NCBI GenBank assembly: GCA_002179805.1
Contig: NAVB01001891.1
Coordinates: 1-26,371, forward strand
Length of the DNA: 26,371 nt
Origin: Acanthamoeba lenticulata
Taxonomy: Eukaryota > Discosea > Longamoebia > Acanthamoebidae
Reading direction: 5' to 3'
Shown: positions 18,051 to 26,371 of the stretch, in pieces
Numbering within the stretch: the stretch's first letter is position 1
Layout of the letters: every line of letters begins with the position of its first letter
The notes under the pieces: model-generated
Told to the model about the DNA's origin: nothing
The model's input: only the letters and a program-made list of their open reading frames with translations
The model's database searches: none
Translations under genes and position numbers: made by a program

Positions 18051-18069
18051 AACCCCGCTGTAGCAGCGG

Positions 18070-18085
18070 CAGTGGTTGGTGGTAT
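18070..18085. repeat. Left target-site duplication of the retrotransposon
   Basis: CAGTGGTTGGTGGTAT is identical to 24940-24955. It directly abuts the T-run that is the minus-strand poly(A) end of the element. Confidence 0.92.
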
Positions 18086-18223
18086 TTTTTTGATTTTGAA
18101 CGGTGTTTTTTTTGAGTCCATTACTGTCGACCTAAGGTCCTTCCTTTGGTGACTTCACTGGCGAACGATTCCGTCGTAGACGGGGTCTGCGTACTCCTGC
18201 GGTAATACCCACTCATTAAAGTG

Positions 18224-21200
18224 TTACGCTCCTTCTTCCATCTCGTCTTGCGTTTGGTCCTCGTCCATTGTTTGCTCTCCTTCCTCTTCTTGTCTCCTTG
18301 TGAGTGCCTCCATGTGCGTTCGCTCCTTGTATATCTCAGCCGCTCCTCTAGCGTAGGCCGCGGTGTACTGCTCGATCCAGTCTTGCTCCTCCTCCAGCTC
18401 TGGTTGGTTCGCCGTGTCCCTGCCGGTGGTCTGTTTATGTAGTGTCCATTTTCGTTTCGTACCTTTCTGCCGTTCCTCCCCTGGGGTGGGGGCTTCTTCT
18501 CTTGGCTCTGCTTCCCCCCTCCTTCTCTTCTTGTTCTTAACCACTGCTTGTTGGGCCGCCTTGGCCCACTCCTTTGGTAGGAGTCCGAGGAGTAAGGCCG
18601 CCTTTCGGCGGCTATCCTCTCCAGCCCATATCTCTATACTGGTTGTTTTACCGTGTGCCGCGTCTATGACCTTGTAGACCCTTTTCAGTGCTTCTTTTCT
18701 TTTGTTCTCCGTCCTCTCACATTCCCCTAGGAGGTGTTTCACGTCCTCTGTTCCCTTGTTGCAAAGTGGGCACCATTCCTTCGTTGGGCCTTCCGTGTCA
18801 TCGCTGATTGGTGCGTCTCTCCTCATCCTTTGTGTGTGTTCTCGTATGTTGCTACGTCCCATCCTGAGTTTGTGTATTACTCTTAAGTTGTCTTCGTCTT
18901 TATGGTATGGTGACGCTGTGGCTTGGAGGGCTACTTTCCATGCTACTTCCCCTTTGTTTGTGGTGCCTTGGCAGAATCTGGATTTTAGCCCCTTTTTGTA
19001 TTTTTTATTATTTATTTGTTTGATGTGCTTTCTTACCTTCGAGTCTACCCATTGTCCGTTTATGAAGATTCCGATGTCCGTGTGCAGGTCTTTGAGCCGG
19101 GTGTATGGGGCCCTCCCTGGTTTGTTTGCTCCTTGGCTGGCTAGCGAGTCCGCTTCTTCGTTCCCCCTTACCGCTACTTTGAAGAGTGCTCCCCATTCTT
19201 CTTTCATTTTATTAAAGCGCTTGTTCCATTTCTTGTCGTACTTACGTTCTTTGAGTTTTGTCTTGATATGGCTGTATATATGCGAGCATTTGGTAGATTG
19301 TCCTTTTATTGATCTTTTAATGATCTCCTCCCTTATTCTTTTTTCCACTGATCGTCTCGTGCGGATGCTTTGTCTGTGCGGGTGGGCGGTCAGCTGTTGC
19401 ACCAGTTTGCATGTGTATTCATTGTCGGTCACTATATGTATCTTCGGCGTATTTTGTGTTATTTCAAGTGCTCTGAGCATCGCTTGCAGCTCTGAGTTGT
19501 CGGAGGTTTGGTCTCCTATCGTGCGCTCCGCTGTGTTGAGGTGACTGTTTTGCGCCACGAATATTCCGTATCCTGCCTTGCCTTCGATTACCGAGCCGTC
19601 TGTCCATATCATGGTTTCTCTATTCCTTCCCTGTGTGGAGTGGTCCTCTGTCCTAATTGTTGCTGTTGTCCCCAGTGTTCGATTTTTCCTGATGGCGTCT
19701 AGGATGATACTTGGCTTGTGTGTGTTGTGTGTGTCTTTGTTACGTGTCTGTGTGGCTGTGGTGTTATTGTCTCTGTTTGTGTGTCTGTTCAGGATTTCGT
19801 TGATGGGTGTGAGCGTTGGTGTGGGGGGGAGCGCATTTCTGATGTTGGCAAGGTGGGGGTCGTTGGCCACTCCAGTGGCTCGTTTGTGCGCCTGATGGAT
19901 ATTCATCTCCTTTACTGAGTTGATTTCTTCTGGTAATTCTAGCCTATTTCGGCTGCTGTCCTCCCTTTCTGTCATTTCTGAAACCACGTCAAGTTTGTGT
20001 TTTCTGGCGAGCATGATTACTCGGTGCACTGTCGGCATCTTCTTATCTGTTGGTCCATCTTCCACTCCTTTTATAGTTAGCACTTCTCTCTCTCCCATGT
20101 GTCTTATTCTCTCAATGTTGTTTATGAGTACTCGTTGGCCCAGGGTTTCTTGGCCTTTCAGGACTTGGTCGATGACTGCTCCTGCAAACACTGCTTCTTG
20201 TGTGTCCTCCAGGCATGTCAGTCCCATACCTCCTTTTTTTGTTTCTGTCCACAGCCAGTTGGATGGGCAATCCCTTCTTATGTGGAGGGAGCTCTTAGCG
20301 ATTCGCTTCATCATCACATCAATCTTTCTCAAGAGTGTTGGTTTGTACTCAACAACGCACATCCCGTATTCCACGACTGTACTAGCCAGAGTGTTGAGTA
20401 AATGGACCTTTTGTGATGGGGTAACTTGGCGGCGGTACAGTCCGTTTAATATTTTATTAAATTTTTTATCTATAGTTTGGATGTGCTTTTCCCAGTTAAG
20501 GTCCAGCGACATATGGATTCCAAGGTATCTATATGTTTCGTAGGCTTCTAGTCGTTCCACTAGGTCGCCTTCATTGGTCCTTGGGGTGAACGTGCTCCCC
20601 TTGTCTGTGGTCGTGTATGCCGATTTTGATGCTTTTATTTTCAAGCCGTTTCCTGCGCAGAACCTGCTCAGGAGGTCCCATTGCTGTTTGATTCCTTCTG
20701 ATGAGCCGCTTGTTAAGGCAATATCGTCTGCAAATGCAATGGCCCCCACTTTAAGTCCATTTTCTAGCTGATATCCTTGTTGGCTTTTGTGCAATTGCTC
20801 CACTATTGGGTTGATAAACAGATTAAATAGTAGTGGGGATAGCAGGTCTCCTTGTCGGACACCCTGTTTCACCTGGATGGGGTTTGTCTTTCCATAGTCA
20901 GTGAGGATTCTCACTGTGTTATCTTCGTACATGTTGCGGATGAGGTCTATTAAATTTGATGGGAAGCCATATGCCCTCAGTGTTTTGTATAGATGATCAA
21001 GGGGCACACTGTCGTATGCTCCAGCGATGTCTACGTACATCACATGCAGCGACTTATTAAGGTAGTTTGCCTCCTCCATTACTCCTCTTAATGCGTGTAT
21101 CTGGGTAGCCGTGGACATTCCTCTGCGGAAGCCTCCTTGCGCCATGCTCAGGATTTGTTCACGTTCTGCTACATCCATCATTCGGTCGTTTATTATTTTT

Positions 21201-23188
21201 GTAAAGAGTTTGTACATGACTGCGAGGAGCGCAATGGGTCTGTAGTTGAGCGGTTGTGTTGGTTCTCCTCCTTTGTAAATACTGAATATATCTGCCTCTT
21301 TCCAGTTTGTGGGTATGTGTCGGGAGCTCAAAATCGCGTTGAATAGGGCTAGTATTGGTTTCAAATTATCTGTATATAGCCACTTCAGCATCTCTATGGT
21401 TTCCTCTGTTGGTCCTGGGGCTTTGTTATTGCTGACAGCTCCGATTGTCTCTTTGAGTTCATCTATTCCAATAGGTCCCATTATGCTATCGGTTTCCCCC
21501 AGGATGGTTTTGTTTTCTCCTATCCAATCTGCTGCTCTTGGGGGAGGTAGATTGTTGTGTGCTTCAAAGTGTGATTTCCACGCATCCTGTATGTACTCTT
21601 TAACTTTATCCGGGTCAGTAATTGTGATCGTTTCTCCTTGTTGTCCTTTTACTACGCCCATTTTCACACTTTGCCTCTTTGTGTTCCAAAGGGCAGCACG
21701 TATCCTTGAGTAGAATTGTTTGGAGCGAGCTCCACCCTCTTCTTGGATGCGTGCAATCAGACGAGCAATGTGCTTTCGGTTATCCTCTCTTTTTATTTTA
21801 TTCATAAGGCGTGAAAGTTTTGGGAGTTGTGTTTTACATTTGTTTCTCCATTGGCTGCATTTCTCATGGTCATCAAGGTCCTGCATTGTTATGCCTGGGA
21901 CATGCTCAGCTGCCTTCATTATCTGGCGTGTCAGTTTATCTTTATTGTGTTGCTCTCCCTCTTTTGCGTCTATCCACTCGCCTGCAGCGTCCATGCCTTT
22001 CTGTACTCGTACTTTCTTTTTCCGTGCCATTCCCCATGCTTTGTTGCTGCGGATGTCCTCGTGTTTGCTACCCTTTACTTGCTGCATAGTCCGTCTATTA
22101 TTAATCCGGTCTGTTGCTTCCGTGAGTGATTGTGCGATGAGGTCGGCGTTCCTGTTTATGTCAGTTGGTGTTGGGGATGATCGTAGTGTGAACGCGGCAA
22201 ATTGGAGCGCCTCCTCCACATCAGCATTATACATCCCCAGTTCCTTTTGTGTTAGGTCACTTGGGATTATTCTGCGTTGTTTATTGTTTTTGTGTGGTAT
22301 GGGCACCGGTCTCCATTCTCGCACTGTCTCAACTATATGATGGTCTGACGTCACGCAAGCCCTTGGGTGGATTTGGCATGAGATATGTTTGCTGACATTG
22401 TTCGTGTAGAAGGCATCTAGCCGCTTTTCTTGTGAAGTGTTTTCTCCTCTCTTCCAGGTGTACTCTGCTTTGTCGTCTCGGTGCAGCTTTTTCCAGACGT
22501 CTGATACTCGTGTTTCTTTGCGGAAGATATGAAGAGGTTTATTCTTGGCCAATTCATACGCGCCTTCCTTTTGGTCCTTTTTGTCAAGTGTCATGTTCCA
22601 ATCTCCACCAATAACTTTGTTGCCTTTGATGCGCTTCATCCATTCTGTCAGGCGTTTGAAGAAATAGTCCTTTGTGGTGGTTCCTGTGGCCGGGGCATAA
22701 ATGCTGATGATGGTGAGGGGATCGTCTTCTGTGATCAGTTCGACTGCGCTTATCCTCCCCTTCGCCCACTCGTCTGCTGGTGTTATGTTTTTTACTGTGC
22801 ATCCCAGGTTGTCTTTAATCAGTATTGCTGTTCCCCATTTTGATAGTTGGTGCTGCCGTTTGAGCGGGCGGATTGACGGGGTGGGTTTTGTCTCATTGGT
22901 TTCTTTATTGTTTGTGCTCAATCTGTTGTAATGTCTATTGGAGAGGCAATTCTGGTAGCTGTCGAAGTTTGGTAGTGTCACGTACCTTCCCTTTGTTTTA
23001 TTGCATTTTAGTTCTTGAAGGAGCAGTATGTCGGGTTTGTGTTTATCTACCCACTGTTGAATTTCATGTTTTTTGATATCCCAGCCGCCATTTATGTTTA
23101 TTGTTGCCAGTTTGAGCAATGGTGTTGATGTATGAGGAGGAGGCCCTTCCGGAGGGGGCGTTTTATTTAGATTGGTCAGATCCATCAT
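18224..23188 (-). CDS. Retrotransposon ORF2: endonuclease, reverse transcriptase, RNase H, zinc finger
   Basis: A 1,654-residue polyprotein that nicks target DNA and reverse-transcribes its own RNA. APE-type endonuclease (about 25-300): PDILLLQELK, VIGGDWNMTL, KRLDAFYTNN and SDHHIVETV keep the Glu, Asp-Asn and Asp-His catalytic positions. Reverse transcriptase (about 560-870): GGFRRGMST, YVDIAGAYDSV, QGDLLSPLLFNLFINPI and the catalytic AFADDIAL at about 818-821. RNase H (from about 1193): WTDGSVIEGKAGYGI, SELQAML, TDNEYTCKL and GNEEADSLA, all acidic residues present. A C-terminal CPLC-x8-H-x4-C finger lies near 1472 (CPLCNKGTEDVKHLLGEC). The start is the ATG-ATG at 23188, overlapping the ORF1 stop. 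No frameshift or stop interrupts it, so it is probably functional. Confidence 0.95.
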   Translation of the reverse strand: MMDLTNLNKTPPPEGPPPHTSTPLLKLATININGGWDIKKHEIQQWVDKHKPDILLLQELKCNKTKGRYVTLPNFDSYQNCLSNRHYNRLSTNNKETNETKPTPSIRPLKRQHQLSKWGTAILIKDNLGCTVKNITPADEWAKGRISAVELITEDDPLTIISIYAPATGTTTKDYFFKRLTEWMKRIKGNKVIGGDWNMTLDKKDQKEGAYELAKNKPLHIFRKETRVSDVWKKLHRDDKAEYTWKRGENTSQEKRLDAFYTNNVSKHISCQIHPRACVTSDHHIVETVREWRPVPIPHKNNKQRRIIPSDLTQKELGMYNADVEEALQFAAFTLRSSPTPTDINRNADLIAQSLTEATDRINNRRTMQQVKGSKHEDIRSNKAWGMARKKKVRVQKGMDAAGEWIDAKEGEQHNKDKLTRQIMKAAEHVPGITMQDLDDHEKCSQWRNKCKTQLPKLSRLMNKIKREDNRKHIARLIARIQEEGGARSKQFYSRIRAALWNTKRQSVKMGVVKGQQGETITITDPDKVKEYIQDAWKSHFEAHNNLPPPRAADWIGENKTILGETDSIMGPIGIDELKETIGAVSNNKAPGPTEETIEMLKWLYTDNLKPILALFNAILSSRHIPTNWKEADIFSIYKGGEPTQPLNYRPIALLAVMYKLFTKIINDRMMDVAEREQILSMAQGGFRRGMSTATQIHALRGVMEEANYLNKSLHVMYVDIAGAYDSVPLDHLYKTLRAYGFPSNLIDLIRNMYEDNTVRILTDYGKTNPIQVKQGVRQGDLLSPLLFNLFINPIVEQLHKSQQGYQLENGLKVGAIAFADDIALTSGSSEGIKQQWDLLSRFCAGNGLKIKASKSAYTTTDKGSTFTPRTNEGDLVERLEAYETYRYLGIHMSLDLNWEKHIQTIDKKFNKILNGLYRRQVTPSQKVHLLNTLASTVVEYGMCVVEYKPTLLRKIDVMMKRIAKSSLHIRRDCPSNWLWTETKKGGMGLTCLEDTQEAVFAGAVIDQVLKGQETLGQRVLINNIERIRHMGEREVLTIKGVEDGPTDKKMPTVHRVIMLARKHKLDVVSEMTEREDSSRNRLELPEEINSVKEMNIHQAHKRATGVANDPHLANIRNALPPTPTLTPINEILNRHTNRDNNTTATQTRNKDTHNTHKPSIILDAIRKNRTLGTTATIRTEDHSTQGRNRETMIWTDGSVIEGKAGYGIFVAQNSHLNTAERTIGDQTSDNSELQAMLRALEITQNTPKIHIVTDNEYTCKLVQQLTAHPHRQSIRTRRSVEKRIREEIIKRSIKGQSTKCSHIYSHIKTKLKERKYDKKWNKRFNKMKEEWGALFKVAVRGNEEADSLASQGANKPGRAPYTRLKDLHTDIGIFINGQWVDSKVRKHIKQINNKKYKKGLKSRFCQGTTNKGEVAWKVALQATASPYHKDEDNLRVIHKLRMGRSNIREHTQRMRRDAPISDDTEGPTKEWCPLCNKGTEDVKHLLGECERTENKRKEALKRVYKVIDAAHGKTTSIEIWAGEDSRRKAALLLGLLPKEWAKAAQQAVVKNKKRRRGEAEPREEAPTPGEERQKGTKRKWTLHKQTTGRDTANQPELEEEQDWIEQYTAAYARGAAEIYKERTHMEALTRRQEEEGEQTMDEDQTQDEMEEGA

Positions 23189-23190
23189 TA
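23186..23190 (-). promoter_or_regulatory. TAATG stop-start overlap of ORF1 and ORF2
   Basis: On the minus strand the sequence reads CAATCATAATGATG: the ORF1 stop TAA shares its last A with the ORF2 ATG. Such UAAUG overlaps support translation by termination-reinitiation in some LINEs (SART1 of silkworm is the known case). A second ATG follows immediately. Confidence 0.85.
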
Positions 23191-24855
23191 TGATTGGGTG
23201 AGGGGTACTGGTTGCTCCTCCGGCGGCGCTTCAGTTCGCTTCTTGTTCACTACGTCCACCTTGCAAAGGTTGATGCCATCGAATGTGATTTCTCCCTTCC
23301 TCTCGTCCAGGTGGATTGTGTCTTTGAGTGATTCACACAGCACGTGGGCACACCCTTTGAACCTTTTGTTCTTTGGGTCCCTGATGAGTCGTACTGAGCA
23401 GTGTACATGGTGTGCTTTCAATAGGATCTCACTGATCACTGTTGGAGGGAGCTCCGTCAAGCCGCCAATCCATCTGTTCTGGTCGGCTTGGCCGTAGATC
23501 GAAATAACCTTCCTCCTCGGCTTGCGGTTCTTGTCGTAGATATAGCGTGTACTGAGGAAGGCATCAAGGTGGTCCATGGTCCAGAATTCAACAATATACC
23601 CTCCAGTGATGGTCATGTCGATGCTCTTGTACGGGGTGTTTAGCTTCTTACACTCCTGCATGATGAGGCTGAGGTCGAGTCCTTCACCATCCATGATGAT
23701 CGCCAGGGGTCGCTTGCGGCTGGCCAGCGTGTGATGGGAGATCGATTTAACGCCTTCAATGACAGTTCCCATGTTGGCCTTCGTCAGTGCCGCCCTGATT
23801 TTGTTGGCGTTGATGTGTCTAGCAAAGACAAGAGTAGCACATTGTTTGTGCGGTTCTATAATGCTTCCGGCTTCTTCATCGAAGTCCTCAACCAGTTTGG
23901 CGATGAACTGCTGGTATTCCCCCATGTTCTCGATTGGGGTCTTCCAGATTGCCACCACTGGGACCTTCTGGTTGAGTGTATCGTCGACGATCCGTCTCAA
24001 GCCGGTATTGAGGCCTCCCACCTGAGCGGCTGAGATCATGCCGTCTTCGTGGGCTTCTCTGACCTTCTTCTTCTTGTCGATGTTTACGAGTAGCACATCT
24101 GAGCGGCGCTCCGCGTTGTTTAGTTGTCTAATGGAAGGTCGGTTTCTGGATGGGGGGGGTGGAGGAGGTCGTCTACTTGCCGATCTATGTTGTCTCTTGG
24201 CTTGTTGTATGTTGTTCAAGCGTTGGATCTCTGCTTCCTCCTCGGACGCGCCCGTGGAGGGAGTAAAGTTCCAGATCGCCTGGATCATCTCATCTGTCTT
24301 GGCTGCTTCTTTGGAAGATTTCCACCCCGCTAGTGAGCCTTCCGTGATCTTCCTCTTCTTATTGATCCTTTCCTCTCGCTCCGTCTCGCTCAGTCCGTCC
24401 TCATCTGGGTTGGAATGGTCATCTGATCCTGAGTGGGACTCGTCGTCTCCCTTCATTGTGCGCTGCCTATTCGGTTCTGGTGGGGAAGAGGCTGGGTCCT
24501 CTGTTTTATTTTGTTTACTCGCCTGGAAGGTATGAAGCTTCCCTTTTAGGTAGGCGGGTGCTCTTTTTGGAGGTGCTCCCGCGTTTTTGTACCTGTGGTT
24601 GAAGTGGGTGTGTGGGCCATGTCGTGTGCTATAGCCGCCACTCTGTTTGCCTCGGTTTGGCCGGTCCCGGTAGTCGTTTGTTGGGGTCCTTTTATTATAC
24701 CTTATAGTCACGTTTTTATGGGACGGGGCGGGGGGGTAAGGGGTTGCTTGTGGTGAAGGATGGATTTTCTTAGTTATGGAGCTTGTGTGTTTGCCAATAT
24801 AACAGTATTTGGACGCTCTAAGAGCGTACGACCCCGTTGATATGTGGTTGGTCAT
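23188..24855 (-). CDS. Retrotransposon ORF1 with C-terminal RRM
   Basis: RNA-binding/chaperone-like ORF1 protein expected to coat the element RNA. From the ATG at 24855 it has 555 residues; an ATG at 24456 would give 422, and the frame is open upstream of 24855 with no earlier ATG. The N-terminal half is basic, acidic and disordered (HSGSDDHSNPDEDGL, a nuclear-signal-like NKKRKI, and a PPPPPPSR run). The middle is a folded mixed region (RSDVLLVNIDKKKKVREA, VVAIWKTPI, LAIIMDG). The last ~110 residues look like an RRM: WIGGL as RNP2 and RFKGCAHVL as RNP1, followed by ITFDGINLCKVDV. No CCHC knuckles are present, unlike many I- and R1-type ORF1 proteins. It ends in TAA sharing a base with the ORF2 ATG. 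Confidence 0.88.
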   Translation of the reverse strand: MTNHISTGSYALRASKYCYIGKHTSSITKKIHPSPQATPYPPAPSHKNVTIRYNKRTPTNDYRDRPNRGKQSGGYSTRHGPHTHFNHRYKNAGAPPKRAPAYLKGKLHTFQASKQNKTEDPASSPPEPNRQRTMKGDDESHSGSDDHSNPDEDGLSETEREERINKKRKITEGSLAGWKSSKEAAKTDEMIQAIWNFTPSTGASEEEAEIQRLNNIQQAKRQHRSASRRPPPPPPSRNRPSIRQLNNAERRSDVLLVNIDKKKKVREAHEDGMISAAQVGGLNTGLRRIVDDTLNQKVPVVAIWKTPIENMGEYQQFIAKLVEDFDEEAGSIIEPHKQCATLVFARHINANKIRAALTKANMGTVIEGVKSISHHTLASRKRPLAIIMDGEGLDLSLIMQECKKLNTPYKSIDMTITGGYIVEFWTMDHLDAFLSTRYIYDKNRKPRRKVISIYGQADQNRWIGGLTELPPTVISEILLKAHHVHCSVRLIRDPKNKRFKGCAHVLCESLKDTIHLDERKGEITFDGINLCKVDVVNKKRTEAPPEEQPVPLTQS

Positions 24856-24939
24856 CCACCAGCTCAAAAAAACTCTCCATTCTGTTCACCACTTGATGCG
24901 TGCCCTTGCTCCATCCTCCGTCAAAGCGAAAGAAAATCT

Positions 24940-24955
24940 CAGTGGTTGGTGGTAT
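24940..24955. repeat. Right target-site duplication of the retrotransposon
   Basis: CAGTGGTTGGTGGTAT, identical to 18070-18085, next to the 5' end of the minus-strand element. Confidence 0.92.
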
Positions 24956-25029
24956 GAATTTGGGTTGGGCTTTTTGAAAACCCAATGAAAAGTAGATAGT
25001 GAAAACGTAGTTTTTTTCCGTTATGTTGT

Positions 25030-25117
25030 CTTGGGTGATTTCAAAGATGGTGAACACCTGCATGTCCTTGATGTTGGGCACAATGAGGCCTTGTGGGGTG
25101 TTTGTTTTTTGCCACAT
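25030..25117 (-). pseudogene. Fragment resembling a 2-oxoacid dehydrogenase E2 (branched-chain acyltransferase)
   Basis: The minus strand encodes TPQGLIVPNIKDMQVFTIFE, close to the core-domain segment (xTxxGLxVPNxKxxQxxSIxEI) of branched-chain alpha-keto acid dehydrogenase E2. Only this block of about 25 residues is visible. No AG acceptor borders it upstream, the surrounding DNA is AT-rich, and the HxxxDG catalytic segment is not found. It is probably an isolated remnant rather than an exon of a working gene. The frame continues toward the retrotransposon target site at 24955. Confidence 0.5.
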
Positions 25118-25955
25118 GAAAAAATAGAGTAATGCAAAAAATCTCTTTCCAATTACAAATCCATTTTAAGCCTACAAAAGATTATTATTCAACTGATTGT
25201 ACCTGTTGAAAACTACAAATATCTCTTGTATAAAAGTGCAAAACAGCTAAAACAAGCTAACAAAATGCAAGCTAAGATGAGTAAATATTGGCCAAAATAT
25301 ACAGTAAATCCACATATTTGGAAAAAGATCCAAAAACCAATGAAAAAAACAAAGATAATTTGCTTCAAAGAAAACTGACTCAGTAAATGTGAAAAAAAGG
25401 TTGGGGTGTGCCATATGTTTATTAACTTTTGTGTTGAAATGGAATAAGATTACAAACATTTTATACTATTAATTTTGCCACTAAAAATTTTTTTAGGGAT
25501 GATATTTAAGTAAATATTGTCCATGTTTGGACTGTGTTTTTCCAACAACATATAATAAAAATAGTTATACTTGTTTTCATTACCAAACCTATATTCTCAA
25601 AAACTTATGTACACATACATAGGACAATACAAGTGCAAGAAGTAATCAAGCTTTTTTCATTTCTTGCATTTGCTAATTATGAGCCAATGAGCGTAGGGCA
25701 GAGCAAAATCAGAATTTTTTCCTTTTATTGCCTAAAATAAGAAAAGGACAAGAAACCTTTTTTTCCTGTACGTTTGTCTTCACAATTCCCAATTGGATTC
25801 CAAAAAGAAAAGGTTTAACCTCGACAATTTTGAAACGAGTAGCCAAAACTCCGTAACCTCTATGGGTCGTTTTTATCAGGCATTGCGCTACCCACCGTGA
25901 AGCGAAGGCTTTCCGCAAGCGTTTCAAGATCGAAACTTGCTGTGGAGGTCGCACC
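25118..25955. other. AT-rich spacer upstream of the G-alpha gene
   Basis: Strongly AT-rich to about 25740, then mixed. Short open frames here are of low-complexity composition and look like chance. The last ~200 bp should contain the promoter and leader of the G-alpha gene; no clear TATA box was seen near its start (a TATAAAA lies far upstream near 25228). Confidence 0.5.
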
Positions 25956-26371
25956 ATGGGAGCCTGCGTCAGTAATGGCCTGTCTACCGAAGAGAAGGAA
26001 GCCAGAAGGAAGAACAATGAAATCGAATATGAACTTCAGCAGGATCGCAGGCGACTCAAGGAGGAAATCAAACTTCTTCTTCTTGGTACGCATTGCGACC
26101 ATGGACGTCAATTTTCGCTTTCCTTTCGCTCATCCTTGGCTTAGGGCCGGGTGAGTCGGGCAAGAGCACCATTTTCAAGCAAATGAAGATCATCTCGATG
26201 GCTGGCGGTTTCACACACGACGAATTGATGGCATACAAGCCGGTCATCTACGGCAACTGCGTAACACAGATGAAAGTTATTGTACATGCGGCTTCGCGCC
26301 TGGGAATCGAGATGTCCTCCGAGGAGAATAAGGTACAATCCTAAACCTCTCCTGTGGGACCTTTTTTTTAA
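25956..26371 (+). CDS. Heterotrimeric G protein alpha subunit, 5' exons only
   Basis: Start of a G-alpha GTPase that couples receptors to effectors at the plasma membrane. Exon 1, 25956-26085, begins MGACVSNG: Gly2 fits N-myristoylation and Cys4 fits palmitoylation. The alpha-N helix follows (EEKEARRKNNEIEYELQQD). Intron 1, 26086-26144 (59 nt, CTTG|GTACGC...CTTAG|GGCC), splits the P-loop. Exon 2, 26145-26332, gives LLLLGPGESGKSTIFKQMKI, then GGFTHDELMAYKPVIYGN and the start of the helical domain, ending AAT AAG|GTACAA. Intron 2 runs past the window end, so switch I-III and the C-terminus are not visible. The P-loop has Pro where most G-alpha proteins have Ala (GAGESGKST). Only about 105 of the usual ~350 residues are present. 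Confidence 0.93.

Larger units (their letters stand above)
18086..24939 (-). mobile_element. Full-length non-LTR retrotransposon (LINE) with two intact ORFs
   Basis: About 6.85 kb, bounded by a perfect 16-bp target-site duplication and ending 3' in A-rich sequence (minus-strand A runs at 18113-18106 and 18091-18085). Parts, read on the minus strand: a short 5' UTR (24939-24856), ORF1 with an RRM, ORF2 with APE-type endonuclease, reverse transcriptase, RNase H and CCHC-like finger, and a 3' UTR of about 130 bp. The ORFs overlap by one base at TAATG. There are no LTRs or terminal inverted repeats. The exact duplication and undisturbed reading frames indicate a young insertion. RNase H after RT with an APE endonuclease and two ORFs places it near the I/R1/Tad-type groups; the exact clade needs a tree. 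Confidence 0.94.

Noticed and set aside
18702..19544. 280-codon plus-strand frame with hydrophobic character
   Set aside because: Antisense to the retrotransposon RNase H and tail regions; hydrophobicity comes from the complement of polar codons.
24856..24867. TTG-initiated upstream extension of retrotransposon ORF1
   Set aside because: The first in-frame ATG is at 24855; a non-ATG start has no support.
24818..24939. Continuation of the E2-like frame as one 99-residue protein
   Set aside because: The target-site duplication shows 24939 and below belongs to the retrotransposon, so the frame is a chance chimera.
25247..25459. 70-codon minus-strand frame rich in Phe and Leu
   Set aside because: Typical chance frame in AT-rich DNA; no motif, start context or splice partner.

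Overview
The window looks like nuclear DNA of a free-living amoebozoan, most likely Acanthamoeba or a close relative. This is an inference from GC-rich exons, many short spliceosomal introns (mostly about 60-125 nt, donors such as GTACGC, GTGCGC and GTAAGC), dense genes on both strands, and the protein families present. No bacterial gene organisation, rRNA, tRNA or CRISPR array was found.

Layout: (1) 103-588, a Yippee-family gene on the minus strand, three exons. (2) About 1281-1530, a broken remnant of a hybrid-cluster protein (hydroxylamine reductase) gene. (3) 1578-3896, a TRIM-NHL-type gene (RING, two B-boxes, coiled coil, six NHL repeats), followed at about 4004-4385 by a decayed partial copy of itself. 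(4) 4740-5014, two exons of an unassigned, faintly exportin-5-like gene. (5) 5522-9178, a twelve-exon deubiquitinase on the minus strand that I reconstructed as MYND finger, USP catalytic domain, CS/PIH1-like domain and SEC-C motif, including a 16-nt microexon and a GC-AG intron. (6) 9720-12500, an AT-rich island with little recognisable coding. (7) 12505-13562, relics of an isoleucyl-tRNA synthetase gene and an inverted copy of the deubiquitinase's last exon. (8) 13845-14608, a four-helix membrane protein. (9) 14874-17901, a seven-exon RING protein with a C-terminal domain of a type otherwise seen in bacterial zinc-ribbon proteins. (10) 18086-24939, a full-length, apparently intact two-ORF non-LTR retrotransposon (ORF1 with RRM; ORF2 with endonuclease, reverse transcriptase, RNase H and zinc finger) flanked by a perfect 16-bp target-site duplication. 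(11) A small fragment resembling a 2-oxoacid dehydrogenase E2 subunit, then an AT-rich spacer. (12) 25956 to the window end, the 5' exons of a heterotrimeric G protein alpha subunit.

Three genes point to ubiquitin biology (TRIM-NHL ligase, RING ligase, USP deubiquitinase), but they are separate eukaryotic genes, and adjacency alone does not show a shared pathway. The strongest leads are the MYND-USP-CS-SEC-C architecture, the RING protein with a bacterial-type C-terminal domain, and the young retrotransposon inserted about 170 bp upstream of that RING gene. Exon boundaries were chosen by splice consensus, phase continuity and restored protein motifs; no transcript data were available.
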